Positions 50,401-58,492 of a stretch of 64,000 nucleotides of DNA are shown in pieces (the stretch's first letter is position 1; each line of letters begins with the position of its first letter). Below the pieces are notes generated by a model. It was given only the letters and a program-made list of their open reading frames with translations. It had not been told where the DNA came from and did not search any database. The DNA is from Thermosynechococcus sp. CL-1 (GTDB taxonomy: Bacteria; Cyanobacteriota; Cyanobacteriia; Thermosynechococcales; Thermosynechococcaceae), in assembly GCF_008386235.1 (NCBI RefSeq), contig NZ_CP040671.1, positions 1,676,001 through 1,740,000 on the forward strand, written 5' to 3'. Made by a program: the position numbers and the translations under genes.

Positions 50401-50568
50401 TTCAGCGTTGGCACCTGCATAGTTGGCAGACACCTGAATTGTTGGCGGTGTAACGTTAGGGTAATACTCAATGGGCAGCGTTGGCAGCGCGATCGTCCCC
50501 ACCAGAATAATCAGCAGAGAACAAACCGTGGCAAAAACCGGGCGCTTAATAAAAAAATCGCTAATCAT
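47434..50568 (-). CDS. RND efflux transporter, HAE1/AcrB family
   Basis: This 1044-residue inner-membrane pump exports hydrophobic compounds in exchange for protons. It opens FFIKRPVFATVCSLLIILVG and has twelve predicted helices in two halves with large periplasmic loops. The proton-relay Asp pair is in GLVVDDAIVVVENV. ATGAGAKSRHSLGTSV near the end is an AcrB signature. It starts 6 nt after the membrane-fusion gene, so the two are one operon. No outer-membrane gene is adjacent; the tolC homologue at 27690 may serve. Confidence 0.95.
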   Translation of the reverse strand: MISDFFIKRPVFATVCSLLIILVGTIALPTLPIEYYPNVTPPTIQVSANYAGANAETVETNVTTILETQINGVEGMDYIDSSSNSFGNSNITITFTEGYDENIAAVDVNNLVASVTSQLPPEVINTGVNVRKSTNQIVLALALYPEEGYNYDATFISNYATLYVVQPLQRLKGVGQVQVFGQRTYAMRIWLDPNRLASRGLTAQDVVRALSDQNVQVGAGIIGAPPAPEGQEFQISIQAQSRLASEEEFADIIIQRGDDGSVIRIRDVGRTELGAQNYNTNFQFDGRDAVGIGIYQLSGANALDIARAVEAEMAVLAEKFPPGLKWSVGFSTTDAVQESIKEVVITLIVAIILVIAVIFLFLQDWRATIIPSITIPVSLVGTFAFMKAFDFSINSLTMFGLVLATGLVVDDAIVVVENVTRLMEDEGMTPQEAASRSMEEVTGALIATSLVMMAVFIPVAFFPGVTGRLYQQFALTIVFAIALSTFNALTLSPPLCALLLRRERPPMANFILFRWINRFLDTMRRGYERNLTVVVRLKYWVLAGFVALLGVTYGLFQIVPGGFVPQEDQGYFVTLVQSPQGVSLEYTSNIVFKAADAIAQNPAVEHTFAIGGFSFFGTGSDKGIIFTSLKPWSQRPTLDQLLPQFQKAVVGELGAVVFASNVPTINLGGSGLGGFDMQVMDQQGLGLEALASSVNELILKANATPGLVSVNTPFAINAPQLNVTVDRTRALALGIPLKDIFNAMQIYLGSLYVNQFTIFARSYQVIVQADKQFRSNPDDINRIYVRSEQNALIPLSNLVTIEQVSAPPIIYHHNLFRSAEVTGQNVPPLSDSQAMMTMASLAQEVLPNGIGYSWTGLSLESTRSAGQAPLIFGLGLVFVFLVLSAQYESYIDPLIIILSVPLAIMGALLAQWLRGLSNDVFCQIGLVMLIGLASKNAILIVEFANQIRESKGTSIVKSVINAAEERLRPILMTAISFILGIFPLVIATGAGAKSRHSLGTSVTGGMLAATFLSFFVVPIIYILIKELVARLTKEKLEEATPTES

Positions 50569-50574
50569 GCTCTT

Positions 50575-51783
50575 TTAAGACTCAGGAGTAATGGGCACAC
50601 CATCGCGCAGGCGCTGAATTCCCGAGACAACAATTTGCTCTCCCGGTTTGAGGCCTTCAAAAACTTGATATCTATTTCCTTGGATTGCCCCTACTTGAAT
50701 GGGCTTTTGTTTGGCAATCATTTTGCCCTCGGCGTCTTTTTCGGCAACAAAGACAAAGTTTTGGCCGGCAAGATTGGAGACAGCCGTGGTCGGCACCAAA
50801 ATCCCCGGTTGCTGATCGAGAATAATGCGGGCTTGAATTTGTTGATCGGCACGGAGATTATTCCGCGTATTGTCGTAGAGCGCTTTCACTAAAATGGTTT
50901 GGGTATTGTTTGTGGTATTGGGGGCAATGAAAAAGACGGAACTCGTACCGACGACATTGCCATTCATGTCTATTAATTCCACTGGCGTCCCCATCCGAAT
51001 GCGGGGGATTTGCTCAATGGGCACTTGGATATAGACTTCTAGGGGTTGATTTGAGGTCAGGGTGAGGAGGTCGGTTTGGGGCGTTACAAAATCGCCCACT
51101 TTGGGGGGAATATTGCCGACAACACCACTAAAGGGAGCACGCACCTGAAACCAATTCAGGACAACGGCCTGCTGCTGGGCATTGGCTTGGGCAGCCAAGA
51201 GGACTTTTTCTAACTGGGCAATGGTAGCCTGTTGGGCACGAATATCCCCCTCGGTTTGTTGGAGTGCTGCTTGGGCAGTGCGAAAGCTGGTGATGAAGGA
51301 TTGCGCTTGTTCTTTGGAAACAGCCCCTTCTTCAAAGAGTGCTGTATAGCGTTCCGCTTGAATCCGATTGAACTCTACGGTGGCCAGATTGGAGCGGCGC
51401 TGGGCTTCAAGGGCGCGGAGGATCGAGCGGGCATTCTCTACATTGGCTTGGGCGGATTGAATCGCAGCTAAGTTGCTGGCCACAACGGCTTGCTGTTCTG
51501 AGGGGTCAATGAGAAGGAGGGGCTGACCTTGAGTGACAAACTGGCCGTTTTGAACATTGATTTGCGCAATTCGACCGGAAACTTGGGGTTGTAGCGTGAT
51601 CGACTCACGGGATTGCAAAGAGGCATTGTAAACAGCGGTTTGCGAAAGGGTTTCCGTTTGAACCGCCGCAAGTTTCACCCGTGCCGCTGGTGGGGGAGCC
51701 GTTGCCTTTGGTTGGCCACAGGCGGTAGCGAGGAAGCAAAGACTGCCTAGGAGAGCTGACGTGAACAGTTGCCGTTGCACCAT
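50575..51783 (-). CDS. RND membrane fusion lipoprotein
   Basis: This 402-residue AcrA-like periplasmic adaptor has a lipobox (LATAC, Cys22), so it is probably a lipoprotein. The barrel-sandwich/lipoyl halves flank an alpha-helical hairpin at about 90-190. The beta-barrel and membrane-proximal domains follow, ending LKPGEQIVVSGIQRLRDG. It is the first gene of the pump operon, upstream of the HAE1 gene. No TetR-type repressor gene is next to it. The divergent neighbour is infC. Confidence 0.93.
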   Translation of the reverse strand: MVQRQLFTSALLGSLCFLATACGQPKATAPPPAARVKLAAVQTETLSQTAVYNASLQSRESITLQPQVSGRIAQINVQNGQFVTQGQPLLLIDPSEQQAVVASNLAAIQSAQANVENARSILRALEAQRRSNLATVEFNRIQAERYTALFEEGAVSKEQAQSFITSFRTAQAALQQTEGDIRAQQATIAQLEKVLLAAQANAQQQAVVLNWFQVRAPFSGVVGNIPPKVGDFVTPQTDLLTLTSNQPLEVYIQVPIEQIPRIRMGTPVELIDMNGNVVGTSSVFFIAPNTTNNTQTILVKALYDNTRNNLRADQQIQARIILDQQPGILVPTTAVSNLAGQNFVFVAEKDAEGKMIAKQKPIQVGAIQGNRYQVFEGLKPGEQIVVSGIQRLRDGVPITPES

Positions 51784-52023
51784 ACCTCAGACCTTAAATG
51801 TCACCCAGAGTGGGCAATAAATATCCTCAGTCTAGCCTAGGGGCGCCTATGGCGAGTGCTGCTTTGATAATTAGTTTCTGTGTATCTAGGCGAAATAGAG
51901 AATAGCTCCTATTGGCACTCCTCCGCTAAGATGTAGAGCAAGGGGCAGGGGGTCATTGCTGGCTCACCTTAGAGGCTAGGACAGTCCTTGCGCCAACCTT
52001 TATCAACGACAGTACAGGTACCA
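51784..52023. promoter_or_regulatory. Divergent region between the efflux operon and infC
   Basis: This 240-nt region must carry promoters for both sides. I see no strong promoter pair, terminator or RNA gene. In-frame codons run upstream from the infC GTG to a TTG at 51988, so the exact leader length is uncertain. Confidence 0.35.
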
Positions 52024-52554
52024 GTGGCTCTTACCAAGAAAACACAGCAAGAACAACCCATGATTAATGAGCGCATCCGTTTTCCTCGGGTGCGGGTGGT
52101 GGATAGTGATGGTTCCCAATTGGGGATTATGTCGTCCCAAGAGGCGATCGCGATCGCCCGTGAAAAGGAACTTGATCTTGTTCTCGTCAGTGACAAGGCA
52201 GATCCACCCGTTTGCAAAATTATTGACTACGGCAAGTTTCGCTTTGAGCAGGAAAAGAAGGCGCGGGAAGCCCGCAAAAAGCAGCACACCTCCGATGTCA
52301 AAGAGGTGAAGATGCGCTACAAAATCGAAGAACACGATTACAACGTTTGCATCAACCGCGCCGAGCGTTTCCTTAAGGCTGGAGACAAGGTGAAGGCCAC
52401 TGTGACCTTCCGAGGGCGGGAAATTCAACACTCCCATTTGGCAGAAGAACTCCTCAACCGCATGGCCAATGACCTGCAAGCGGTGGCCGAAGTGCAGCAG
52501 GCACCAAAGCAAGAGGGGCGCAATATGATCATGTTTTTGGCACCGAAGCGGTAA
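52024..52554 (+). CDS. infC: Translation initiation factor IF-3
   Basis: This 176-residue factor keeps ribosomal subunits apart and checks the start codon. [26 protein letters not shown] and [21 protein letters not shown] form the N-domain. The C-domain has [16 protein letters not shown] and [12 protein letters not shown]. The start is unsure: GTG 52024 gives MALTKKTQ, ATG 52060 starts just before INERIRF, and a TTG at 51988 gives a longer form. Rare infC starts are used for autoregulation in other bacteria, so a GTG is plausible. An M50-like gene follows after 17 nt. Confidence 0.93.
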   Translation: MALTKKTQQEQPMINERIRFPRVRVVDSDGSQLGIMSSQEAIAIAREKELDLVLVSDKADPPVCKIIDYGKFRFEQEKKAREARKKQHTSDVKEVKMRYKIEEHDYNVCINRAERFLKAGDKVKATVTFRGREIQHSHLAEELLNRMANDLQAVAEVQQAPKQEGRNMIMFLAPKR

Positions 52555-52571
52555 TCAATGCTGGGGGGCGT

Positions 52572-53315
52572 ATGTTTGGCTTTCGTCCAGACTCCAAATC
52601 TACCCCGCTGGATATTTCAGACCATGAGAAACCCCGTTCGGCACTGCTGCTAGCGATCGCCGCCCTTGTCACGATTCTTCTTTGGCAGATTCCCTTGGGG
52701 AACTATCTGCTGTATCCCTTTACAATCTTGGCCACATGGTTCCACGAGATGGGGCATGGCCTGACGGCGATTCTGTTGGGGGGCTACTTTCGCGAATTAG
52801 TCATCTATCCCAGTGGTTCAGGATTTGCGCGCTATGGGGGCGAGGTGCTGCTGGGCAATTTGGGACATGGCTTAGTCGCCATTGGCGGACCTCTAGGACC
52901 GGCGATCGCTGGCAGTGTCTTTATTTTGTCGAGCCGCTCTCATCGCGCCACAGATATTTGCCTCAAAGCCCTAGGAATAATGATTCTCGCCTCAGTGCTG
53001 CTGTGGGTGCGATCGCTCTTTGGCATTGTCTTCATGACGTTGGTGGGGATTGCCATTCTGCTGGTGGCCTATCGCGGCAATCGCTGGCTCAAGGGCATTT
53101 CGATTCAATTCCTTGGGGTGCAGGCCTGTATTAGCACATTTCAGCAGGTGGACTACCTCTTTACCTATGCCATGCCGGGGGGGCAGCTTTCCGATACAGG
53201 GCTTCTCCAACAGTACCTCTGGCTCCCCTATTGGCTGTGGGGGGCGCTGATTTCTGTGATGACCTTGGGGTTGCTGCTGTGGAGTCTCAAGGTGGCCTAT
53301 ACCCGGTCTAAGTAA
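52572..53315 (+). CDS. M50-like membrane metalloprotease
   Basis: This 247-residue membrane protein has a zinc motif HEMGH at His58-His62 at the end of a hydrophobic helix, followed by more helices. It resembles small M50B/site-2-like peptidases found widely in cyanobacteria. No PDZ domain is present. The second zinc ligand (an Asp in a DxP-type motif) is not obvious, so activity is uncertain. It follows infC closely, and its end overlaps the convergent MnmC-like gene by 8 nt. Confidence 0.7.
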   Translation: MFGFRPDSKSTPLDISDHEKPRSALLLAIAALVTILLWQIPLGNYLLYPFTILATWFHEMGHGLTAILLGGYFRELVIYPSGSGFARYGGEVLLGNLGHGLVAIGGPLGPAIAGSVFILSSRSHRATDICLKALGIMILASVLLWVRSLFGIVFMTLVGIAILLVAYRGNRWLKGISIQFLGVQACISTFQQVDYLFTYAMPGGQLSDTGLLQQYLWLPYWLWGALISVMTLGLLLWSLKVAYTRSK

Positions 53316-54210
53316 TGCCCCAGCGGTGTCGCCAACGACTGGTGGATTCACGGTTAGCGGTTTGTTGCTCCGCTTGGCGGCGCGATCGAATCATCTCCGC
53401 ACTATCCCGCAGGTGCGGATCGCGGTAGGGAATACCCGCGCGGGTTTGCAAATGTTCCTGCTCCATCAGCGACAGGGGAATAAGCTGATCGGCTTGCCAG
53501 CGAGCCACGGTTCCCTGTGCCCATTCATGGCTGTGCTGGGGGGCAACAATCGGCAGCGTCCCAAGGTGTAAACCCGCCGCCTGCAAAGCAGAACGAACGG
53601 CAGCAGCACGACAATAGGTGGCCAAATGCCCCGCAGGCGCCAAACACTGAGCCACTAGACGCAAAAATTCTACCGTCCAGAGTTGCGGACAGCGCTGCGG
53701 TGAAAAGGGATCAAGAAAAATCGCATCTGCTTGGAATCCTTGGCGAACAAGGTCTTGAATGGTTTGGCGGGCATCACCAATTAAAAGCCGTGCCTCACAG
53801 GAGGGGGTGGTCACCTGCTGTTGCTGAGCGAGTCCCTCAAGAATCCCTTGAACCGATGCTGGCCAAGGGGGCATGACCGCTAAAGCTGCTTGGGGAACGC
53901 CCAGATCCAGTTCTAGACCGATGACGGTGACCTGACAGGTGGGATTGTGCTGCCAAATAACCTCTAACGCAGCGGCTGTGTTGTAGCCCAAACCATAGCA
54001 GATGTCCAAAAGGCGCAGATGAGAAGCTTGGGCTTTGCGGGGCAGATCGGTGGCGATCGCGAACTTTTCAAAGGCTTCCTGACGCGCTCCCCCAAGACTA
54101 TGGAACGTTTCGCCAAACTCTGGAGAATAAAACGTAAAAGAGCCGTCTGCTGTGGGTTGGGGTTGCCACATTGAGTGCAAGGCAGCAGCTAAGTTTTGGG
54201 AATAGGCCAT
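53308..54210 (-). CDS. MnmC-like tRNA 5-aminomethyl-uridine methyltransferase domain protein
   Basis: This 300-residue protein corresponds to the methyltransferase half of MnmC (DUF752), acting on wobble uridine derivatives of tRNA. FTFYSPEFGETFHS, LLDICYGLGYNTAAALE (SAM motif I), VIGLELD and AIFLDPFSPQRCPQLW are the signature segments. The oxidase half is absent. The ATG at 54210 overlaps the stop of the FHA gene (TGATG) and gives the proper N-terminus; earlier in-frame codons lie inside that gene. The C-terminal end overlaps the M50-like gene by 8 nt. Confidence 0.85.
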   Translation of the reverse strand: MAYSQNLAAALHSMWQPQPTADGSFTFYSPEFGETFHSLGGARQEAFEKFAIATDLPRKAQASHLRLLDICYGLGYNTAAALEVIWQHNPTCQVTVIGLELDLGVPQAALAVMPPWPASVQGILEGLAQQQQVTTPSCEARLLIGDARQTIQDLVRQGFQADAIFLDPFSPQRCPQLWTVEFLRLVAQCLAPAGHLATYCRAAAVRSALQAAGLHLGTLPIVAPQHSHEWAQGTVARWQADQLIPLSLMEQEHLQTRAGIPYRDPHLRDSAEMIRSRRQAEQQTANRESTSRWRHRWGIT

Positions 54211-54848
54211 CACTGGGTTTGCGTGGGGGGCTCTGGTTGGGGGGCAGGTGGTCGGTTCATGGTCACAACGCCAATTCCCGTGATCAAAAGGACAATGACG
54301 ATGCCGCCAACAATCAGTAACCAAGGGGGAGAGGATTTAGGGGCGGGTGCTGACTCTGGGGTAGCATTGGCTGGCAGCGATGGGGGCGTGGCATTAAATT
54401 CCGTTTCTTCTTCTGCACCTTCCTCAGCTTGGGTAATCGTTGAGGTCATGGGCACGGCCTTAATGCTGTGATAGTTGACGCTCTTCAAATACTTAATAAA
54501 CTCCGCCTCGCCCATGGACACAGTGGCATAGTGCGCCTTAACGGATCCGCCAAAGTTAATTTCATCTCCATCTTTTAGCTCATGGCTTTGCACCCGCTGG
54601 CCATTCACTAGGATACCGTTGGCACTGGGCTTACCATCGGCATTCCCATCCACGACGCGATAGCGATAGCCATTTGGTGAGGGAATCCGCAGCAGCAGGG
54701 CGTGTTGCCGTGAAACCGTATGACCATGAATCACGATCGCATTGGTGACATCGCGGCCAATGGAGTAGGTTGCCGCATCCAAAGGAATCGTGCGCTTACC
54801 CGTTTCATCCTCAATGTTGAGTAGATGGTGCTCACGGTTACCACTCAT
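54210..54848 (-). CDS. FHA-domain protein with C-terminal membrane anchor
   Basis: This 212-residue protein has an N-terminal FHA phosphothreonine-binding domain: YSIGRD at 28-33, SRQHA at 46-50 and SANGILVNG later. A Pro/Ala/Glu-rich linker follows (about 130-170), then one hydrophobic helix at about 174-196 and a short Pro-rich tail. It probably docks phosphorylated partners at the membrane, so a Ser/Thr kinase partner is expected but is not in the window. Translation is probably coupled to the overlapping MnmC-like gene. Confidence 0.88.
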   Translation of the reverse strand: MSGNREHHLLNIEDETGKRTIPLDAATYSIGRDVTNAIVIHGHTVSRQHALLLRIPSPNGYRYRVVDGNADGKPSANGILVNGQRVQSHELKDGDEINFGGSVKAHYATVSMGEAEFIKYLKSVNYHSIKAVPMTSTITQAEEGAEEETEFNATPPSLPANATPESAPAPKSSPPWLLIVGGIVIVLLITGIGVVTMNRPPAPQPEPPTQTQ

Positions 54849-55132
54849 GGGAACAACTTAGATTAATTGACGATTGCTAATCAATATCTTAGCCTGAGGA
54901 CTAGAATTCCCAAAGATACTACAAAAGCTAAGGGCAACAATCATCCCCTCTCAACATCAGGAACTAGAACCTAAACGTGGAGCGCAAAACTCCGACCCCT
55001 ATTATTTAGATAGAACATTTATCGTTCTAAATAATCAGACTAGCACTCTGTGTCATAATGCCAAAATCAATTTATTCGCAATTTATTCGATCTGTTCGAT
55101 AATGTAGAGCGATAGGTGAGGCCGATTTTCAC
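54849..55132. other. Intergenic region with AT-rich hairpin
   Basis: This 284-nt gap lies between two minus-strand genes. ATTATTTAGA (55001-55010) is the exact reverse complement of TCTAAATAAT (55026-55035), and the inner AC/GT can extend the stem. TAGGTGA (55113-55119) pairs with TCACCTA (55129-55135), which includes the upstream gene's stop. Neither has a T-tract on the minus strand. The FHA promoter should lie near 54850-54900. Confidence 0.45.
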
Positions 55133-57469
55133 CTACGCGGTTTCCTGAGCCACCAAAGGAAAGAGGCGCACAGGGGCTAGGGCTTGCAGTTGTTGACCGA
55201 GGCGAAAGGCTTGGGGTTCGTAAAGTGCGAGGGTCAGTGTCGCAGGCAGTTGCTGGATAAAGGTGCGCGATCGCGGCAGGGGCAGACCCGTAATCTTGGT
55301 GATCAGATTGCCAATTTCTAGGGCAGCTTCCGCGTTGCGCGGTTGACCGACCCAAAGCCGCCAGAGACGGCGGGGCGCCATTTTGCCCTGTTCAATGCGC
55401 CGTAGGCCATCAATGGTTGCTAAAACAATCAGGCGATCGCCCACCGTGAGTTGCAGCGTATCACTGGGCAAAAACTGATGACTGATCTCACCGCCGAGGA
55501 ACTGCTCATGGCGATTGTAGAAAATGGGGATGACTGCATAACCATAGGCCACCTCGCCAATCAACTTGCCCTCAAGGGTGTCGCCGGCAGTAACGGTGTA
55601 ATCGGCAATCAGTACCGTCTGCTGATCAATTTGAAACAGACCCAACATTGTTTCGCCAAAGGCGGCACCGGCAAAGGCCTCAGCAGCAAGGGCATAGGCA
55701 CAGAGGGGGCGGGCACGGGGTAGGAGATCCCGCAGATCATTAGTAAGGCTGGGATCATAGATGCCAATGACCAACCCAATGGGGGATTCCCGCTGCTCCG
55801 TGGCTTGGCGGGCAATTAGGGCTGCCTCTAGATTCAACATTTCATCAGCAGTGGTGAGAACCACACTTTTGGCGGTCTCCAAATGGGCTTGGGGGAGCTT
55901 TTCTGGAATGTTGCCAAGGAGCATGGGCAGGTCTTCAAAAAGCTGAGTTTGCTCTGGGTTGTCCACCAGTAGCACGAGGGGTTGACGGAAGGCACGTAGG
56001 ATTTGCACCACCTGTTGACCAATGCGATCTAAGCCAACAACAATCACGTGATCCGCCGTGGGCAGGGGGGGACGTTTCTTGAGAAAGTCAAACCGCGCTT
56101 GCAGCAGCTTTTCCGCCAAAAGTCCCAAGACACCGACAATAAAGAGGAGACTAACGATCGCCACCAAAATACAGACCACCAGCAGCCAAGGGGGAATCGG
56201 ATCGTTTTCTAGCCCGCCAAAGACATCGCCAAAGCCCCCCAAAAGGAGAATAAAGCCGGCAGCAAAGGCCTTTTGCCATGTGAGTTCGGGGACGTTGTAG
56301 CGCAGCAGGATCGCGGTCACAAGCCACAGACCACTGCCCATCCAAAGGCCATTGAAGATCAACTCACGAGAGCGATCGCCATGGATCCACTGCCAGAATT
56401 GTTCTACCTGCTCAGGCAGTTGGCGCACCTGCTGAATGAGGCGCTGGATGGGATTGGGGTCAGGGATGGGCAAGGATTTCACCACTTCTACCCGTTCAAT
56501 CCAAATCGGGCGATCGCCCACCTCAAAGAGTAAATCCGGTGGCCAATGGTTAAAAAGGCGGTGGGGACGAGTCGGCTGGAAGATTGAGGATTGGGAATGG
56601 CAGGCGCGAATACTAATCAGGCGTTGGTGACGGCGCTGCCAGCGGTGGGCAGGCGTACCCACGAGGGGACTCTCAGCGGTAATCGTTTGTTGCAACACCC
56701 GAAACTGCTGACCCTCAATCGTAAACGCAGCAAGGATATTTTCCTCAAGGGCTGCGAGGGCGAAGGCAGGAGCTGGTAGTTCCGTGGGATTGAGCGCCAC
56801 AAAGCTCCCCAGTTTTTTCTCTAGAAGGGCGTTGAGATTATCGCGACTAGAGCGCACCACAAGATGGACATCGGGATTTAAGCGCCGAGCCACAATCGCC
56901 GTGGCAATATTGGTGGCCTCATCACTCGTAACTGCTAATAAGGTACGACAGCGATCAATCCCAGCCGCTTTCAGAACCGCCTCTTGCCGGCAATCACCGA
57001 TGATCACAGGTTCACTGAGCAACTCCGTCAACTGCGGAATTTCCCACTCAATGTTGGCGTGGCGTTCAATGGCACGAATCTCTAGGGTCAAATGCTCACC
57101 TGCAAAGCGGCGCAGACTTTGGATACAAAATTGCCCCAAACTGCCAAGGCCGCAGATAATAAAGCGATCGCCCGCAGTCGTTTCGCCTATTTGAGTGGCC
57201 TGCGGTGTGGCTGAGGCAACAGACCAGGATGTCCACCAGTAGGGAAACGGTTGACGAGGCTCAGCAGCAAAAATAAGAACACTACCCCGTTGCCACTGCT
57301 GCCAAAGGGTCTTGCCCCACCTAGATAGGCGATCTAAATCTCTTGGCTCTAAAGTTGTCGATTCAACCCAGATGCTGAGGTGGCGATCGCCGATATCAAT
57401 GAACCAAGTGGCCTTGCTGCCCAACAGTTGGCGCAGTTGGCGGTCAATGACATCCTCAAGGCTGGCCAT
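55133..57469 (-). CDS. RCK/TrkA-N protein with central two-helix pore-like segment
   Basis: This 778-residue protein has an N-terminal RCK-type Rossmann domain (about 100-245, FIICGLGSLGQFCIQSL). A linker is followed by a helix-loop-helix segment (about 375-465) with GGFGD at 411-415 in the loop. A second RCK domain (about 475-610, VIVVGLDRIGQQVVQIL) and a TrkA_C-like part complete it. The middle matches the TM1-pore-TM2 layout of potassium channels, but the usual TVGYGD filter is replaced. It is third in a glcD-cobW operon, with a 6-nt gap. It could be a channel or a non-conducting NAD(H) sensor. Confidence 0.75.
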   Translation of the reverse strand: MASLEDVIDRQLRQLLGSKATWFIDIGDRHLSIWVESTTLEPRDLDRLSRWGKTLWQQWQRGSVLIFAAEPRQPFPYWWTSWSVASATPQATQIGETTAGDRFIICGLGSLGQFCIQSLRRFAGEHLTLEIRAIERHANIEWEIPQLTELLSEPVIIGDCRQEAVLKAAGIDRCRTLLAVTSDEATNIATAIVARRLNPDVHLVVRSSRDNLNALLEKKLGSFVALNPTELPAPAFALAALEENILAAFTIEGQQFRVLQQTITAESPLVGTPAHRWQRRHQRLISIRACHSQSSIFQPTRPHRLFNHWPPDLLFEVGDRPIWIERVEVVKSLPIPDPNPIQRLIQQVRQLPEQVEQFWQWIHGDRSRELIFNGLWMGSGLWLVTAILLRYNVPELTWQKAFAAGFILLLGGFGDVFGGLENDPIPPWLLVVCILVAIVSLLFIVGVLGLLAEKLLQARFDFLKKRPPLPTADHVIVVGLDRIGQQVVQILRAFRQPLVLLVDNPEQTQLFEDLPMLLGNIPEKLPQAHLETAKSVVLTTADEMLNLEAALIARQATEQRESPIGLVIGIYDPSLTNDLRDLLPRARPLCAYALAAEAFAGAAFGETMLGLFQIDQQTVLIADYTVTAGDTLEGKLIGEVAYGYAVIPIFYNRHEQFLGGEISHQFLPSDTLQLTVGDRLIVLATIDGLRRIEQGKMAPRRLWRLWVGQPRNAEAALEIGNLITKITGLPLPRSRTFIQQLPATLTLALYEPQAFRLGQQLQALAPVRLFPLVAQETA

Positions 57470-57475
57470 AGCCTC

Positions 57476-58492
57476 CTAGCCAAAATGGGACAGCAACTCC
57501 TGTGGATCCAACTGACGACCAATCACCACCACACGAGTTTGGCGTGACTCTGCCGCTTGCCACGGGCGATCGTAAAACAAGTCTAACCGTTGACCCACCC
57601 CTTGCACCACCAGACGCATCGGCTTGCCCTCAATGGCCGCAAAGCCCTTAATGCGGTAAATGTCAGGTACTTGCAGCAATCGCTCGAGGGATTGACGTAG
57701 GCGTTGCAGATCCCAAGCCCCCAGCTCTAAACAAACCGCTTGAATCTCCGCGTCGTGGTCATGCTCCTCCTCAAAGTCATGATGGCTGGGTCGCTGCCCC
57801 AAATTCTCCTCCACCGCTGCATTAAATCCCAGCAGCAGATCCGCCGGCACCTGTCCTTGGTGAGCCGCCAGCAGCTTAATCCGTGGGGGCAATTGAGTGC
57901 GCAGTTCAGCGATGAGCAGCTCTGCCTGATCGGGAGTCAGTTGATCCGCCTTGCTGAGGATGACCAAGTCGGCACAGGCCAGTTGATCATTAAAGAGTTC
58001 CTCAAGGGGGGTGTCCTCATGCTCCAAGCTAGGATCAGCGGCCTTTTGGGCAAAGAGCGCCTCCAGATCAGCACTCACTTGACCAGCTGCTAAGGCAACG
58101 CCATCCACCACTGTCACCACCCCATCAACGGTTGCCGCATGGCGCACCTCCGGCCAACGAAAAGCCATCACGAGCGGCTTGGGTAAGGCGAGTCCAGAGG
58201 TTTCAATCACAATGTGATCAATCTCCTGCCGCCGTGCCAAGAGGGTCTGCATCGTTGGCAAAAATTCCTCCTGCACTGTGCAACACAGACAGCCGTTGGT
58301 GAGTTCCCAAATGCCCGCTGTGCGATCGCAACAGGACTGCAACAACTCGCTATCAATACCGACATCGCCAAACTCATTCACAATCACAGCAATGCGCCTG
58401 CCCGCTGCCTTCTGAAGCAACTGCCGAATCAGGGTCGTCTTACCACTGCCAAGAAAGCCGGTAATAATCGTGACTGGGATTTTTGCACTCAT
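57476..58492 (-). CDS. cobW: CobW-family GTP-dependent metal chaperone
   Basis: This 338-residue G3E GTPase has a P-loop GFLGSGKT at 12-19. The metal-binding GCLCC is at 67-71, SKAD is the base-recognition motif, and a His/Asp-rich loop (HHDFEEEHDHD) precedes the C-terminal domain. The VNEFGDVGID switch resembles the cobalamin-associated CobW subgroup, which supplies cobalt to aerobic cobaltochelatase. A zinc role is the alternative. Its ATG overlaps the glcD stop (TAATG). It is consistent with cobB elsewhere in the window. Confidence 0.88.
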   Translation of the reverse strand: MSAKIPVTIITGFLGSGKTTLIRQLLQKAAGRRIAVIVNEFGDVGIDSELLQSCCDRTAGIWELTNGCLCCTVQEEFLPTMQTLLARRQEIDHIVIETSGLALPKPLVMAFRWPEVRHAATVDGVVTVVDGVALAAGQVSADLEALFAQKAADPSLEHEDTPLEELFNDQLACADLVILSKADQLTPDQAELLIAELRTQLPPRIKLLAAHQGQVPADLLLGFNAAVEENLGQRPSHHDFEEEHDHDAEIQAVCLELGAWDLQRLRQSLERLLQVPDIYRIKGFAAIEGKPMRLVVQGVGQRLDLFYDRPWQAAESRQTRVVVIGRQLDPQELLSHFG

